NCBI GenBank assembly: GCA_015680685.1
Contig: MNCI01009454.1
Span: 200,212 to 264,211 of the forward strand
DNA length: 64,000 nt
Reading direction: 5' to 3'
DNA from: Gnetum montanum
Taxonomy: Eukaryota; Streptophyta; Gnetopsida; Gnetales; Gnetaceae
The number at the start of each line of letters is the position of its first letter. The stretch's first letter is position 1. Shown here piece after piece: positions 22,481 through 34,205 of the stretch. The translations under genes and the position numbers were made by a program. Under the pieces are notes generated by a model, which did no database searches, had not been told where the DNA came from, and was given only the letters and a program-made list of their open reading frames with translations.

Positions 22481-23708
22481 GAGAGAAAGGTTGTGTGTAT
22501 GCTTGTGTAGTTGTAGGATCAAGATGAGATGACAAGGAATGAACTAGTTTGGACAAAAGGAGAGTTGAAAGGAGAAGGTCATCTATAAAGGTCTCAAGCA
22601 AACATGCAAGAATTCAAAGAATGTAAACAAGGACCAAATAACTCTCAAGAAAAGTTATCATCTTTGAAGCATTGAGAAGTGCAAGGTTATGAATAAGGAA
22701 TGATGAATTCATCATGTAAAGTAAGGTTGAGGAAAGGCATATCTAAGAAATAGTAGATGTCTTGGTAGAATTTGAGGATGCACAAGAAAATATATCTTTA
22801 AGAAATAGCATGTCTTTCTTTAGGGAAAGACATCTTTCACCAGGCAAAGATTTCTTCATAGAATGCAATCCAATTTCAAAAATATGTCTTTCACTAGACA
22901 AAGATGTCTTCCCATAATAGAGATTTTAGAAAGACATTGTCCCCAGACAAAGACATCTTTCCAAAATAGAGGGAAAATATAGAAAGATGTCCTAGGAATG
23001 AAGAAGACATCTTCCATGATCATTAGCTAGCCATTGCATAAGTTCCAAGATGGATTTGGAAACATTGTAGCTATAAGAAGACATCATATGCATTGGAAAA
23101 TGTGCAAGATCTTATACTATCATTGTCTAATCGGTTGTCAATCATTATAATCATTAATGCTCTTCATTGTATCATTATATGTCCATTGTAAAGTGTGTTG
23201 TACCTCAAAGTACAAGGATCAGCAAACTAAGTTGCATTCATACCTTGTAATTGTTGTTCTTCCTTGTTGTCCTATGGGGTTGATGTGCTTCTTGTGGGAA
23301 GGAATCTTGCTTGAGTTTGTCGAGATCCTACAAGATTGAGTGGTTGGTGTTGTGACACAACACTTTCAAGCAGAGCTCAAGATTATAAAGGTTGTGAAAG
23401 CCTAGAAACCACATTCTAAGCCTGATGGGACCTTGCGAGGTTTAGTGGTTGGTGTTAGGGCACAACACTCTGGAGTAGGGCTTAGAGATTATACAAGGTG
23501 TGGTATCCTTCAAACCACATTTGAGAGCAACAAAATCTAGAGGTATGCTTGTGATCTACCCTCTAAGTGTGGACTACCCAAGTTCGGGAACCATGTTAAA
23601 TCTGGTGTGTGTGCTTTGTCTCAAAAATTTTTAATTTGGGAAACTTATTCCCCCAACACACCCCAACCCCCCATCTCCCCCCCTCTTTTCTAAGTTTAAT
23701 GATCGACA
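22481..23708 (+). repeat. Probable copia-type LTR (left edge not resolved)
   Basis: The region precedes a tRNA-like primer site and a copia-type gag. Its right end is C-rich ('ccccccctctttt', near 23690) and closes 'cgaca' at 23708, a pattern common in plant copia LTR ends. The left edge is a guess. The middle holds many 'agacatcttt' motifs. No coding signal; the 60-codon ORF at 23157-23339 has no recognisable motif. Confidence 0.5.
22755..23090. repeat. Cluster of AGACATCTTTC-type motifs in both orientations
   Basis: About ten occurrences of 'agacatcttt' or its reverse complement 'aaagatgtct', with one or two mismatches, lie in about 330 bp (for example 22843-22855, 22900-22912, 22943-22955 and 23007-23017). 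Such short dispersed motifs are typical of LTR enhancer regions. Confidence 0.6.
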
Positions 23709-23709
23709 A

Positions 23710-23723
23710 GGGATATTAGAGCC
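23710..23723 (+). other. Primer-binding site of copia-like element
   Basis: 'gggatattagagcc' matches the initiator Met-tRNA primer site TGGTATCAGAGC with two or three changes, and lies just after the presumed LTR end. Confidence 0.6.
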
Positions 23724-23763
23724 TAGTACCGTTCTTTGTCATCATCAACTTTAAGAGTGAAAA

Positions 23764-25170
23764 ATGGAGAGAAAATCTTACATAAAGCCATCCATGTTTG
23801 TTAGATTTGACTTTGCTTATTGGAAAGCTAGAATGTAATGGTTCTTCAAATTTATGGAGTTTGAAGTATGGGAATCAATCCTTAAAGGCTACGCTCCACC
23901 TATTGATAGCTCCATTAGCATCATCAAGCCTTACAACAAATGGTCACAAGAGAAAAAGGATAAGTTCATGTTTGATTCAAAAGAAAAAAAATTGTTCATA
24001 TTGTGCTTTGAAAAAATCTGAATTTAATAGAGTAGCAAGATGTAAAATGGCCAAATAAATTTGGCTAACCTTAGAAGCTACATATGAAGGAACATCTATT
24101 GTTAAGTAATCAAAATTATTAGTTTTAGAAAGTGAACATGATAAACTAAAAATAAGAGAAGGTGATAAAATAAAGGATTATTTCTCTAGAGCTAACAATA
24201 TTATTGTAGATATTAGAGAAACAAGAAAAGATTTTCTTAAAATCAATGCCATCATCAAAATGATTAGAACTCTACAATTGGAGTTCAAACCAAAGGTCCT
24301 AGCTATGGAGGAAATTAAAAATTTCTCAACTTTGAAATTTGAAGAGCTTCAAAGTCCTCTCATTGCTTATGAAATGAATCTCATAAGTGAAGGAATAATC
24401 CAAGAAAGACCTATTGCTCTAAAGACTACCTCCAAGGATAAGGAGGTAAATAAGCATGATGAGGGCATCAAAGATGAGATTTCCTTTCTCTTAAGGAAAC
24501 TACAACAATTGATTACAAGAAGAAACAAGGGGACATCTTAGCAAAGAACCAATCTTTTCAAAGGAATAGAAAGAGGTAAAAAAAAATTTAATGCTTCTAA
24601 CTTAGATTTATCTTCTATAGAATATTGGATTTGTGGAGAAAGAGGCCATATGACATTCAAAAGTTCTAGTGATCCTAGTGATAGCAAGGTACAAATAAAG
24701 AATAGATTGAATGATTAGGAATCTAAGAGATCAACTTTTATACAAGTTGGGATAATGGTAAGCAAAGTGAAGAAGAAGGATGTAATTCTTCAAAAGATTC
24801 ACATCTCATATGCATGGCACTTACAAATGAAAATTCCTCACATGTGGTTGAACTAGATGGTAAGTTTGATAAAAGGTATAGTAAGTTTAAAGAAGAAAAT
24901 TTTCTTTTACATCATTTGATTAGGAAGGCAAAGAAATTTTTAATTTCTAAGTTGGATGCTATCAATGTTGAAGTAAAAGAAGAGATCTCAAACATAAAAG
25001 TTGAGATTCAACAACTAACCTCTTTCAATAAGGATTGCAATAAGGTTCAATAAGAGGAGACTCTAAAAAACAACCAAAGAATTTAGATGAAGCTACATAT
25101 GAAAATTCAAGCTCAAGCATAGTTAGGTTTGATAATTCTGATCATGAGGAGAACACTTTATTTGTGTGTA
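23764..25170 (+). pseudogene. Copia-type gag (decayed)
   Basis: From ATG 23764 (MERKSYIKPSMFVRFDFAYWKARM) the reading gives EFEVWESILKGYAPP, then in another frame LEATYEGTSIVK. A long open stretch (24260-24541) follows: MIRTLQLEFKPKVLAMEEIK, STLKFEELQSPLIAYEMNL. This is the copia gag pattern (W..L...YEGT.., EE...LSTLKLEEL.G.L..YEM). A zinc-knuckle relic follows at about 24628-24665 (YWICGERGHMTFK, last Cys lost). A Lys/Glu-rich helical tail follows to about 25060. Several stops occur. No copia protease, integrase or RT is recognisable downstream; the element is truncated by or merges into the next LINE. Confidence 0.75.
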
Positions 25171-25640
25171 TAAATTATGATTGTAAGAAAACTCTTAACT
25201 ATACTCATGATGATCAAAACAAGATTAATGCTTGATCTTGTCAAAAAGGCTTTGTTAAGAAAATTGTGCAAGTACTAATAGCTGAAAATGAAGAGAAGTA
25301 GACAACTAAAAATAATGCAATAAGTGATCAAGGGTTTTATCATGAAAAGCATGGACAAATAGAGACATCACATACACAATCAAATGAAAGAGAACCTAAG
25401 GATGAGAAGGTACTTCATGATAGAGGACCTCATCTCAAGCACCATTAATCTTCTCTTCTCACTTGCAAGCAAGGTAAGTCAAGGTAAGTTTTCATCTCTT
25501 TGCTTGCTAGTTAATAAGAATAGTATTCGAGAAGTCCAAAATGGTTTGTGTCTTGTCTATGTCAGAAAAGTGGTGAAATAATTGTTTAAATCATGCTTTA
25601 CATTCATTTTTGAGCTTGATTTAACTGGTTTTATGAAAAT
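25171..25640. other. Unassigned segment between copia gag and LINE
   Basis: AT-rich with a short open frame (25384-25581) that matches nothing I recognise. The copia/LINE junction lies somewhere here. Confidence 0.4.
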
Positions 25641-27411
25641 ATTAAGTGTAGCACTTGAATTGATAGTTTGGTCATAATTTCTAATTTGGTTTTTAGTGAT
25701 AGACTACTTAAATCATCACACCATTGTATCATTTTTAATATCAAAGCTATATGTAAGATTGCTAGGAAAAGCAAAAGGATGTATAATGTCAAATTAAAAA
25801 ATAAATAGTTGTAATAATAGAGAGAGGAATTTTCTAAACTTTGAGCTCACAATAAAGGTGATGAGAACATTATAGAAGTTCTAGTAATGGCTACCTCCAA
25901 TGTGATGTCATTGTCAAAAGTCAGTAGAAAAAACTTGTGGTTTAACATTGAGTGTATACAAGCATGATTACAAGTTCAAAGAGTTAATCATGATCTAGAG
26001 GTTATTAAAACATACAAGAATCTTATTTAGTTGAAGAAAAGGAAATTTATTAGGTAGCATAAAGCATAACTCCTCAATATGATTAAGAAGAATTCTCAAG
26101 TATTTTAGTAACTTATTCATTAAAAAAAACTTGAAATTTTGATTTTTAAACAATTATCGATTTCCTTGAAATTTTGGCAAAGCAATAGATACTTCAAGCT
26201 TATATGCAAAGTTGCTTAAATGAGAAGGAACTATAGTTTATATAGAAGTTTGTAAGCTTTTAAATACAACTCTCTAGAATGGGCTTCTAGAAGATTGGTA
26301 CATCAATAGAGTAGTAATGTTGTTCAAAAAAATATAATAAAAATAACTTTAATAACTATATGCTCATTATGATTAGCTACCTCCTTGAAAATTTATTAGG
26401 CAATATACTTAAGAGGAGGCTTTATAGTTGAGCAAAATTAAACAATGTTCAGAAAAGTTCACATGTAAGTTTTAGGCAACATCATTCCATAGTAGATCAC
26501 TTGAGTACATTAAGGTATTGTATGGATCAAGCTAAAGGATTGTATAATAAGGTTTATCTTTGCTTTGTGGATTTTTCCAAAGCTTATGACTTTTTTATTC
26601 AATATAAATTGTGGAAGAGATTGTAGGATATTAATATTCCTGGAGAATTTCTATCCGCTATTCAAAAGTTGTATAGTAAAATACTAATTATGTTCTTAAA
26701 TTATAACACATAACGAAAATTTATTCTAAATAAAAATATTAGATTGAAGAAAGGATATCTGCTTTCACCCACTTTATTTAGCATCTTCATTAATGAATTA
26801 GAATAATGAATATCCTATGTTGCATTGGATTCTATTAAAGTTAAAAATTTTCTTATGAATATTTTAATGTTTGCTAATAATTTTTTCTTATAGAAAAAAT
26901 TGAAGTTAAAATAAAGTTTATGCTTCAAATTTTAAATAATGTTTATACTATCTCAAGGATGAAAGTCAATGTTAGCAAAACCAAAATGATGGTATGTGGT
27001 ACAAGATCTTTCATAAATAATTTTTATATTAGGTCAAAGAAAATTGAAATTGTCTTCTTATATAAGCATTTAGGCATCTTAGTTCAAATAGATATTCTTG
27101 GCAAGATTACATTACTCATAATATTTTAAATACTATGCATGCTTTGTATTTAGTTCATAGTAAATGTGCATAAGAACATATTTGGGCATGGGATATTTAC
27201 AAGAAAATATAAAATCAACTTGTTTAGCTAGTTCTAGTATATGGTTGTGAAACTTGGGGACCTAATTTACCTACACCATAATGAAAATGTTTGTAATATG
27301 TCCAAAATCAATTTTTATTCAAAGAACTTTAAGGAGAGGCTCAAACTTCATATGATATTTTATCAGCAGAAATAGATATGCTACATCTAGAAATTGTAGC
27401 TCTTCAAAAAT
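25641..27411 (+). pseudogene. LINE (non-LTR retrotransposon), endonuclease end and reverse transcriptase, decayed
   Basis: An endonuclease C-terminus-like piece ends in SHHCIIFNI (about 25710-25740). RT motifs, in shifting frames: FRQHHSIVDHLSTLRYCMDQAKGL (26475-26545), YLCFVDFSKAYDFFIQYKLWKRL (26553-26625), IRLKKGYLLSPTLFSIFINELE (26737-26805), ILMFANNFFL where FADD is expected (26860-26890), MKVNVSKTKMMVCG (26956-26998) and KKIEIVFLYKHLGILVQ (27036-27090). The LINE is cut at 27411 by a TRIM-like element and resumes at 38483. The clade is not resolved: the FVDF.KAYD/LSPTLF wording and Cys-His C-terminus fit neither RTE nor typical plant L1. Confidence 0.75.
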
Positions 27412-27682
27412 TGTTGGAGATCTATTTAGAAATATGCTTTCTCATATTCCTCAAAAATCTAGTAGTTTCTCATATATGATATTAGCAATTTCTATCATAT
27501 TCTATGTCAAAGATAGAAATACATTATGTATAAATTGTATTGAGAGATTAATGTAAAAGTATCTTATCGTTGGCCCTTGTTTGGCATGAGAAGTGCAATC
27601 CCATTTTTATTCTTTAGTCTTTTCTCTCATATTTTGCATAGTTTATTTTTATTATATTTGACTTTAAATTTTAAAATCTGAA
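27412..27682 (+). repeat. TRIM-like element 5' LTR
   Basis: It shares 'tgttggagat', 'gatattagcaatttc', 'aaattatgtataaattg' and 'ttttgaattttaaaa'-type words with the 3' LTR. The right edge is set by the primer site and is degraded. Confidence 0.8.
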
Positions 27683-27683
27683 A

Positions 27684-27695
27684 TGGTATCAAAGC
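27684..27695 (+). other. TRIM-like element primer-binding site
   Basis: TGGTATCAAAGC differs by one base from the initiator Met-tRNA complement TGGTATCAGAGC. Confidence 0.85.
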
Positions 27696-28126
27696 AAGTT
27701 TTTGATGTTTAATGTTTCTCTATTCCTTATGTTGTTATTTTCATCATTATTTACCCTAAGCATGGAAGAATGGATGGGTGTTGATCCTGAATATTTTTTC
27801 TATAATAATCATTATTTTTCACCACCAAGTACTGCTTTACATTTTTTCTATGGAGACTTGTAATTTTACTTGCTAATGTTATGATATTCCAACATGTTCT
27901 AATTCTCCTTTATAATAGTGATCATTCTATCGCTACCCATGTCTATATCAGTCTTTTAGTACTAGGTGATTATTTCATCGTTGCTATTTTGAGCATTAAT
28001 TATTATTTTAGTGATTATTTCATTATTATTTCAATGATCATTTCACTATCTTCTATTTTCTTGGTTGTAGATGTATTAAGACAAACTATGATTTTGGTAT
28101 TATTGCCATCATAGTTTGAGGTAAAG

Positions 28127-28216
28127 TGTTGGAGATATATTTAGAAATATATTTTCTCACCTTCCTAAAAAATATAGTAGCTTCTAAAATATGATATTAG
28201 CAATTTCCATCATATT
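28127..28216 (+). repeat. TRIM-like element 3' LTR, first part
   Basis: It begins TGTTGGAGATATATTTAG after 'gaggtaaag' and is cut at 'atcatatt' by element C. The last five bases, atatt, form C's target duplication. Confidence 0.85.
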
Positions 28217-29074
28217 TGATGAGGGACAAGGTACCCCTACACCCAACCATATGAATCACTACGGTGTTCACATGCAATTCGGTTGAATTCCATGAACCTA
28301 TAGTTCTCTAGTATACTAGTCCCTCCAGGAAGTGAAATGGGAATTGAAAACGTTCGTTGTCTTCTCAGTTTCACTTGTAGAGTACAAGTATATGGTTAAG
28401 TGCAATCGAGGCATGTGATTTTTATCATTTTTTATTTTATAAGTTTAGTTTCCTACAACAAGAATGAAAGGTAAAGTAATTTAAGATCTAATTAATCTAC
28501 TACCTAGCTAGCCTAACATAAGTATCCCTTCCACTTTCTTGGACACATCCTAAACACATATAGCCTTATTGGGTTACCAAATGTTAGGCATTTTTGGGTT
28601 ACCAAGTGCTACACATATGCTCAAGGTGGTCATGGTTATGTTCATTAACAACTAGAAATTAATTGCTTAATTAAAGTGCATTAAAGTGAAGTACATGAGA
28701 ATAAAGTGCATGAATATTAAATGCATCAAGGAAACATTAATCTATTCTTAGTGCTGCAAGGATGATCAAAAGGGTTCATTTTTATTCCCATCACATTGCT
28801 ATGCTCAGGTACATCAATGTTTGAACAAAGATCCATACACACTCAAACTCTTGCTATGGGCACTTGGAAAATATTTTAACTTTAGAGAAAAAAAACTACA
28901 ATATCTTTCGTAACTATGACAAAAAATGATATGAAAATCATGAGCCTAAAGCACTATATTTATAGGCTAGCATATACCCTATGATATTGAATATCCTATA
29001 ACGCATCTTACCTAATATCGAAACCTTCAATATTAAGTATCTAATATTAGAGCATGTTAGAACATGATTTATCA
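28217..29074 (-). repeat. Element C 3' LTR (left copy)
   Basis: On the plus strand it reads TGATGAGGG ... TTATCA; the polypurine tract (minus 'gtgggggta') abuts it at 29075. TATA box on the minus strand (ctataaatata) near 28955-28965. It contains an insertion relative to the right copy near 28690. Confidence 0.9.
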
Positions 29075-29410
29075 TACCCCCACAACTAAATGAAAACTCA
29101 TCCTCAAATGAAGAAGACAAGGAACAAGTTCCTTACCAAATATTGGGGAGATATGGGATTATTGACTTCATACAAACTAACTGAGATGGAATAGACAAAC
29201 TCTAAGTGCCCAAGTGTATAGAGTTACAATCTTTACAAAATTGGATGTTCATGATAAGAGAAGTGAACACCCTTGATAAAACTAATATCTAACACCTCTT
29301 GGCAACTAAGGAGCAAAAGAGAAGATCCCATGATCATGAATGATCATCATTGTGTGGTACTACCACATCATCCTTGGTGAGATAGTTTCACTTCCAGTCC
29401 ATGCTTTCCA
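29075..29410 (-). pseudogene. Element C 3' segment with a tiny ORF3 remnant
   Basis: From the acceptor-like site (29411) to the polypurine tract only about 330 bp remain, against about 3.1 kb in B. The LTR-proximal 230 bp match the 3' untranslated segment of A and B ('acttgggcacttag', 'gaggatgag'). Nearly the whole of ORF3 is absent, so C is an ORF3-deleted derivative. Confidence 0.65.
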
Positions 29411-31260
29411 CTACAATTACAACAAAATCATGAATTAGTATGCAATATGTAACACATAGCTGCTAAGTACCTTATCGCATCAATGGTTATACTCAACTAG
29501 GTTGTGATTGTGGTAGGTTGATTCCTTTAGGAGTGTTAGCGAAAGACTAACAAATAGGGTAAAATAGATAAACGGTACATTAAATTGAAAAAGGTTTAAA
29601 TAGGATGAAATTCTTGAAGAGGGTATAAGAATTCACAATAGTAACAATAAAAGGTTTCACTAAAAAATGTTGTGAAGATGTGTACAATTAGATGTAATTG
29701 ATGAGGTCAACAAAAGGATTTGATTGTGAGTGTCTAAGGATAAAGAACTTAATTAATCCAACCAAAAGATATGCAATTGGGTCCTCCAAAAAATACGAAT
29801 AGGCTTTTTATTTCCCTTTCATAACTTCAAACCAAGGAGTCCGTGGGCCTTGTGGATGATTAATGGTTATGGAAGGTTAAGTACAAAAACCTAAAAGAAA
29901 CTACCTAAGAATTTTGACATAGCAAACTAGGACATCGAACAAGAACATGAAACCAACAATGAGGTGACACATGGAAAGCATAGATGGACAAGAGAGAGTG
30001 GAATGGAGTTCTTGATTAAGGTCACATGAAGTCCCTTGTGAATTTTATGGTTAAATGACTTGATAAGATCCATCCTTAGTCTAGACCAAAACCAACCACA
30101 TTCAATGACTTCACATTATCATTCCAACACCAATCCATACCCCCCCACCCTCTTCCCCCTGAGACACAAGAGTGCTCCCACAAAATAACCACTATTACTT
30201 ATTAGATAAAAAAAGAGAAGTAGGAAGTGAGGAAGGGCCTTAGTTAGAGAAGACCTTCAGGCATGGGTAACATATTGTTCTAGTTCCATAACTAGTGCTT
30301 GTAACCCATTTATTTTTTCTGAGTGGCGTGCTTTAAATTTCCATTGATTTTCTTCTTTTGAAATTGAAATCACATCATGCAAAGGCTTATTCATTTATTG
30401 TGTCTAAGGGATGTGCTTTGAATTCCCATCATTTTTTTTTGAAATGGGAATCACACCATGCAAAGACTTATTCATTTATTGTGTCTAAGGGATGTGCTCT
30501 AAATTCTCATCATTTTTTTCTAATGAGAACCACACCATGCAAATACTTATTCAACTTCCTTTTATTGGTCAACACGGAACAATAAGAAATCCATGAAAAT
30601 GCACATGCATCCAAGCAAGTAGAAAAGCACAAAAAATACTGAATCCCCTTGAAGTCACACCCTATTCAAACCTTTAAATCCTTTCCAATTATGAAAACTA
30701 CCAAAGTCACAAATTCATTGTAGTTTTGTTAATGAAAAAGGGATTGCACATTTCTAGAACAAGGAAAACCATAAAGTTTGTGGATGGGTGGATGTTGTGG
30801 ACTCACTACCTATTGCATGAAAAGAAACCATGTCCTCATTATTAGTAACAAAATTCAAAGCTAGAATCCAAACACCAACAATCAAATAACAAAATAGTAC
30901 ATACCACCATCAAGCAATGAATCACCACTATGCTTAGCACTTATTAACAAAAAGTTAGAAAATCACACCAGAATGAAAGAAAATATAAAAGAAAGTGTAA
31001 ACTATTCAAGAAATAAAAATTGTACTAATGATCTTGTAAAACAAAAATTAAAAAATATTAATAACATGAAAACAAGAATATGTAAAATAAAAAATGTGTA
31101 AAATAAAAGGTTGCAAAAAAATGTGTAAAACAAAAATGGTAAAAAAATTGAGGAGTTGCTTATATAGTTAACATGGGTGGCCATCTCCCCCATAACTGAG
31201 TTCAAAGAAGGATATGCAAAATATGGAGCATGGTTGTCCATATGATGAGGCGTTTGTGGC
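29411..31260 (-). other. Element C spacer between integrase and ORF3 position
   Basis: AT-rich, aligning in blocks with A 3850-5775. It keeps the 150-bp block ending in an acceptor-like site (minus 'ttgtaattgtag') and a TATA-like box (about 29593-29606). A run of tandem repeats lies in it at 30368-30552. The ORFs at 30358-30585 and 31002-31280 are repeat or AT-rich shadows. Confidence 0.65.
30368..30552. repeat. About 80-bp tandem repeats in element C spacer
   Basis: Two full units and a partial third start at 30368, 30449 and 30528 ('aatcacaYcatgcaaagRc', then 'ttattgtgtctaagggatgtg'). The same core ('gcatggtgtggttcc' on the other strand) occurs once in A and twice in B, so the unit is ancestral and has been amplified here. 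Confidence 0.8.
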
Positions 31261-31479
31261 ATTTGCTGGCTTATGCTCATGGAAAGGTTTGACTTGTTGT
31301 ATGTTGACCAGCTATTTATTGTCTGGGCTCTCAGGTTTGTAGATTATCATGGCCATAGAAGAAAAATTTTCATAAATTATATAAGGTCCTTCTCACAATT
31401 TTGGAAACTTAGTTCATTGAGGTAAATGTGTGGGGCTCCAATGGAAAACCTTATCTCCTGGTTGAAATTTGACTTTCCT

Positions 31480-32640
31480 AATTTTAAGGTCATGGCACTT
31501 TTTGTTGTATGCCTTGTGCAACTCATTAGATGATAAGGCCACCAACTAGTTTTCATCTAGCAAGTTGATATTTATTAGTCTTTCTTTTTATGCTAGACTC
31601 AAGTCAAAGTCGAGGTCGTAGGTTGTTGAAAGTGTACGATGCTTAGATTGAATAGGAAATGTTGGTAATTTTTCATAGACAAGCTCATAGGGAGAGTAGC
31701 CTACAAGAAGTTTCCATGTTGAGTGGTAAGCCCAAAGGGCATTATTAAGTTTTGTGCTCTAGTCTTTCCTATATTTGCTAACAATTCTCATTAGAATCCT
31801 TGTGATTTCCCTATTGGTAACCTCAGCTTGACCATTAGCTTGGGGGTGGTAGGGTATTATGAGTTTATGTTCAATCCCTAGGCATTGCATGAGCTTTCAA
31901 AAAATAGTTCCTATAAAGTNAAAGGTACTATTGGTCATCAGTCTTCAACAATGCTCATAAATATGTCCACTCTTGTGAATGATGCCAACGAGATGGTGGA
32001 ATGAATGCTTGAATGGAGGAACCTCAACAATGGATTTAACCACTGGAACCCTTCGACATCTGGGTCATTGACTTCATAGGTTCCATCATGCCCATGTTAA
32101 ATGGAAAGGCGTACATCATAGTCANTATGAAGTCAATGACCCAGATGTCGAAGGGTTCCAGTGGTTAAATCCACTGTTGAGGTTCCTCCATTCAAGCATT
32201 AATTCCACCATCTCGTTGGCATCATTCACAAGAGTGGACATATTTATGAGCATTGTTGAAGACTAATGACCAATAGTACCTTGCCATCAAGATATTAATG
32301 GTCATGCATCTCCCAACATAGTGGCATCCATAAGAACCTTCATGAGCATCTTGGAGAATACACAATTGATCAACATCAGGGACATACCAATGAACCAAGT
32401 CATCGATGCACACCTTGTAGAGATGTCCATTGATCTCCATGAAGCATTTTTCCTGGTGAAGAAATTATTGTTTCTTTCAATGGTCCAACCCTTGTGACAT
32501 CTCTTGGGTGAGAAGATAGGTGAGAATGTCATCATATCATTTAGGCTTATTGGGCAATTATTCAGTTATCGCCCTAGCAAAGAGGAGTTTGTCAGGAAAC
32601 ATATCAAATAGTGGGCTTTCTTTCTCTTTGTTGTCCCATT
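31480..32640 (-). pseudogene. Element C integrase (interrupted by single-N joins)
   Basis: On the minus strand: FMEINGHLYKVCIDDLVHWYV (32440 down), DAHEGSYGCHYVGR, HSCE.CQRDGG, then PLEPFDIWVIDFIG with the first catalytic Asp intact (in A it is Asn, in B Glu). After the join, reading resumes at KLMQCLGIEHKL..PYHPQANGQAEVTNREITRILMR (31905-31770) and STWKLLVGYSPYELVYEKLP. The tail is KIRKVKFQPGDKVFHW and GPYIIYENFSSMAMIIYKP (to about 31300). About 50 residues, including the second catalytic Asp, are missing at the join. Stops are present. Confidence 0.8.
31921..32124 (+). other. 204-bp piece in inverted orientation between two single Ns (probable assembly fault)
   Basis: The piece reads integrase on the plus strand (PLEPFDIWVIDF, GKAYIIV) while the element reads on the minus strand. 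Its first ~158 bp are a near-perfect reverse complement of 32126-32285. Single Ns sit at 31920 and 32125. If flipped it would overlap the right flank and extend the integrase by about 46 bp. This looks like an unmerged, misoriented contig. Confidence 0.85.
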
Positions 32641-33040
32641 ATAACTAAGTTAAGTGATCAGCGATCACATTATCAGTGCCCTTTTGATCTACCATCATAA
32701 GATCGAATTCCTATAAGATCACTAGTCGTCGTATGACACAAGGGCTCACCATTGGCTTGTTCATCAGGAACCATATGGCATTGTCATATGTGTGCACAAA
32801 CACTTTGTATCCAAGCACATAATGCCTAAACATTTCTAGAGCGAACACCACTACCATCAATTCTTTTTCTATGGTGATGTAGTTTAATTGTGCACCCACT
32901 ATGCTTTGGCTTGCATAGTGGATGTAATATAGACATTTCTTATCATCTAACTATGTAAGCATAACTCTGAAGGCATAATTTGATGCATCTATCATAACAT
33001 AAAACAATCTAGACCAATAGGGTGCATATAGGATTGGAAT
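32641..33040 (-). pseudogene. Element C RNase H
   Basis: Minus strand: MIDASNYAFRVMLT, AQLNYITIEKELMVVVFALEMFRHYVLGYKVFVHTYDNAI and NVIADHLT. As in B, the acid of 'HTDHN' is changed (Tyr). The linker to integrase (LPDKLLFARAITE, DILTYLLTQEM) follows. Stops in place of Gln and Trp. Confidence 0.8.
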
Positions 33041-34205
33041 TTCTACAAGTTTCTCTTTTAGTTGTTGGAATGCTTGTTCACATTCTGGAGTCCATACAAA
33101 TGGAGCATCTTTCTTTGTTAGCTCCACCAATGATTTTATGATCTTAAAGAAATTCTCTATGAATTGTCAATAGTAGCCAGTATGTCTAAGAAATGACCAA
33201 ACATCTTTGATAGTTTTTGCTTGGCAAGTTATTCCTTGAATGAGCCTTATTTTCTTAGGTCAACCTCAATTCTTGCTTGTGATATTCTTTTCCCCAATAC
33301 AATGCCTTCTTGGACCATTAGATTTCTCTTTTGCCAATTGAGCCTAAGGTTTGTCTCAACACATTGTTTTAGCACTTTCTTAAGGCAGTCTAGGGCTTGC
33401 TCAGCTATAGCTCCATAAGTGGAGAAGTCATCCTTGGTATCTTACTATATGCAAAAGTCCCCCAAGGACTCATGAATGTTGTCTTAGCCTGGTCATTTGG
33501 TGTGATCTAGATTTGGTTATAGCCACTATAACCATCGAGGAAACTATAGTAGCAATGCCCAAATATTATGTCTAACACCTGATCAACAAATGGTAATGGA
33601 AAATGATTCTTGAATGTTGTCATATTCAACAGCTGAAAATTGATGTAGAACCACCACTTGTCATCTTTCTTAGGTACAATAACGAGTGGACTAACCCACT
33701 CACTATCCACAATGGGATAAATGAACCCCACCTTGAGGAGTTGTTCAATTTCCTCTTTGACAATATGCTTTAGTTTGGGGTTCAATCACCTCTATGGTTG
33801 TCTCTTTGGCTTCATGGTCAAATCAGTGTAGATGTGATGCTAGCATATCCTAGTATCAAATCTTGTGAGTTCTGGATATGAGCAAGCAAAAGCTTCTAAC
33901 CATTTTTCAACCACATTCAATAACATCTTTTTCTATTCTGAAGCAAGATTTCCATTGATTATGATTGGCTTTCCATTTTTTAAGAACACATATTTCATGC
34001 TGGCTGGTAGAGGTTTTAGCTCAAGGGACTCTAGCTTGAAATTTTTAGAAATTTCCAACTCTTCCCAATAGATATCATCATTTACATCATCAAATAGTTG
34101 ATGATGAACTTGCTCTAGTTCATCCATGCCTATGACATATGTGCATGTCAAACTCTCAGTTGGTTCCATGCAAAGTGTGCTACTCTTAGAATCAATAGTC
34201 AACCA
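33041..34205 (-). pseudogene. Element C pre-RT linker and reverse transcriptase, internally deleted
   Basis: The linker (34202-33933) reads ELEQVHHQLFDDVNDDIYWEE in part. RT (33785-33507) is open through NPKLKHIVKEEIEQLL, WVSPLVIVPKK, NHFPLPFVDQVLDIIFGHCYYSF and LDGYSGYNQI. It then reads GTFAYSK and jumps to DDFSTYG (about 33450-33420). About 90-100 bp coding for the PFGLCN..TFQ stretch up to the first residues of the catalytic box are missing. Unlike B, the frame through LDGYSGYNQI is intact. Confidence 0.82.

Noticed and set aside
22755-23090. CRISPR-like array
   Set aside because: Motifs are short, irregularly spaced and in both orientations; the context is a plant LTR.
31921-32285. Long palindrome as a biological hairpin or inverted-repeat gene
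   Set aside because: Single Ns on both sides and overlap with the flank point to an assembly fault.
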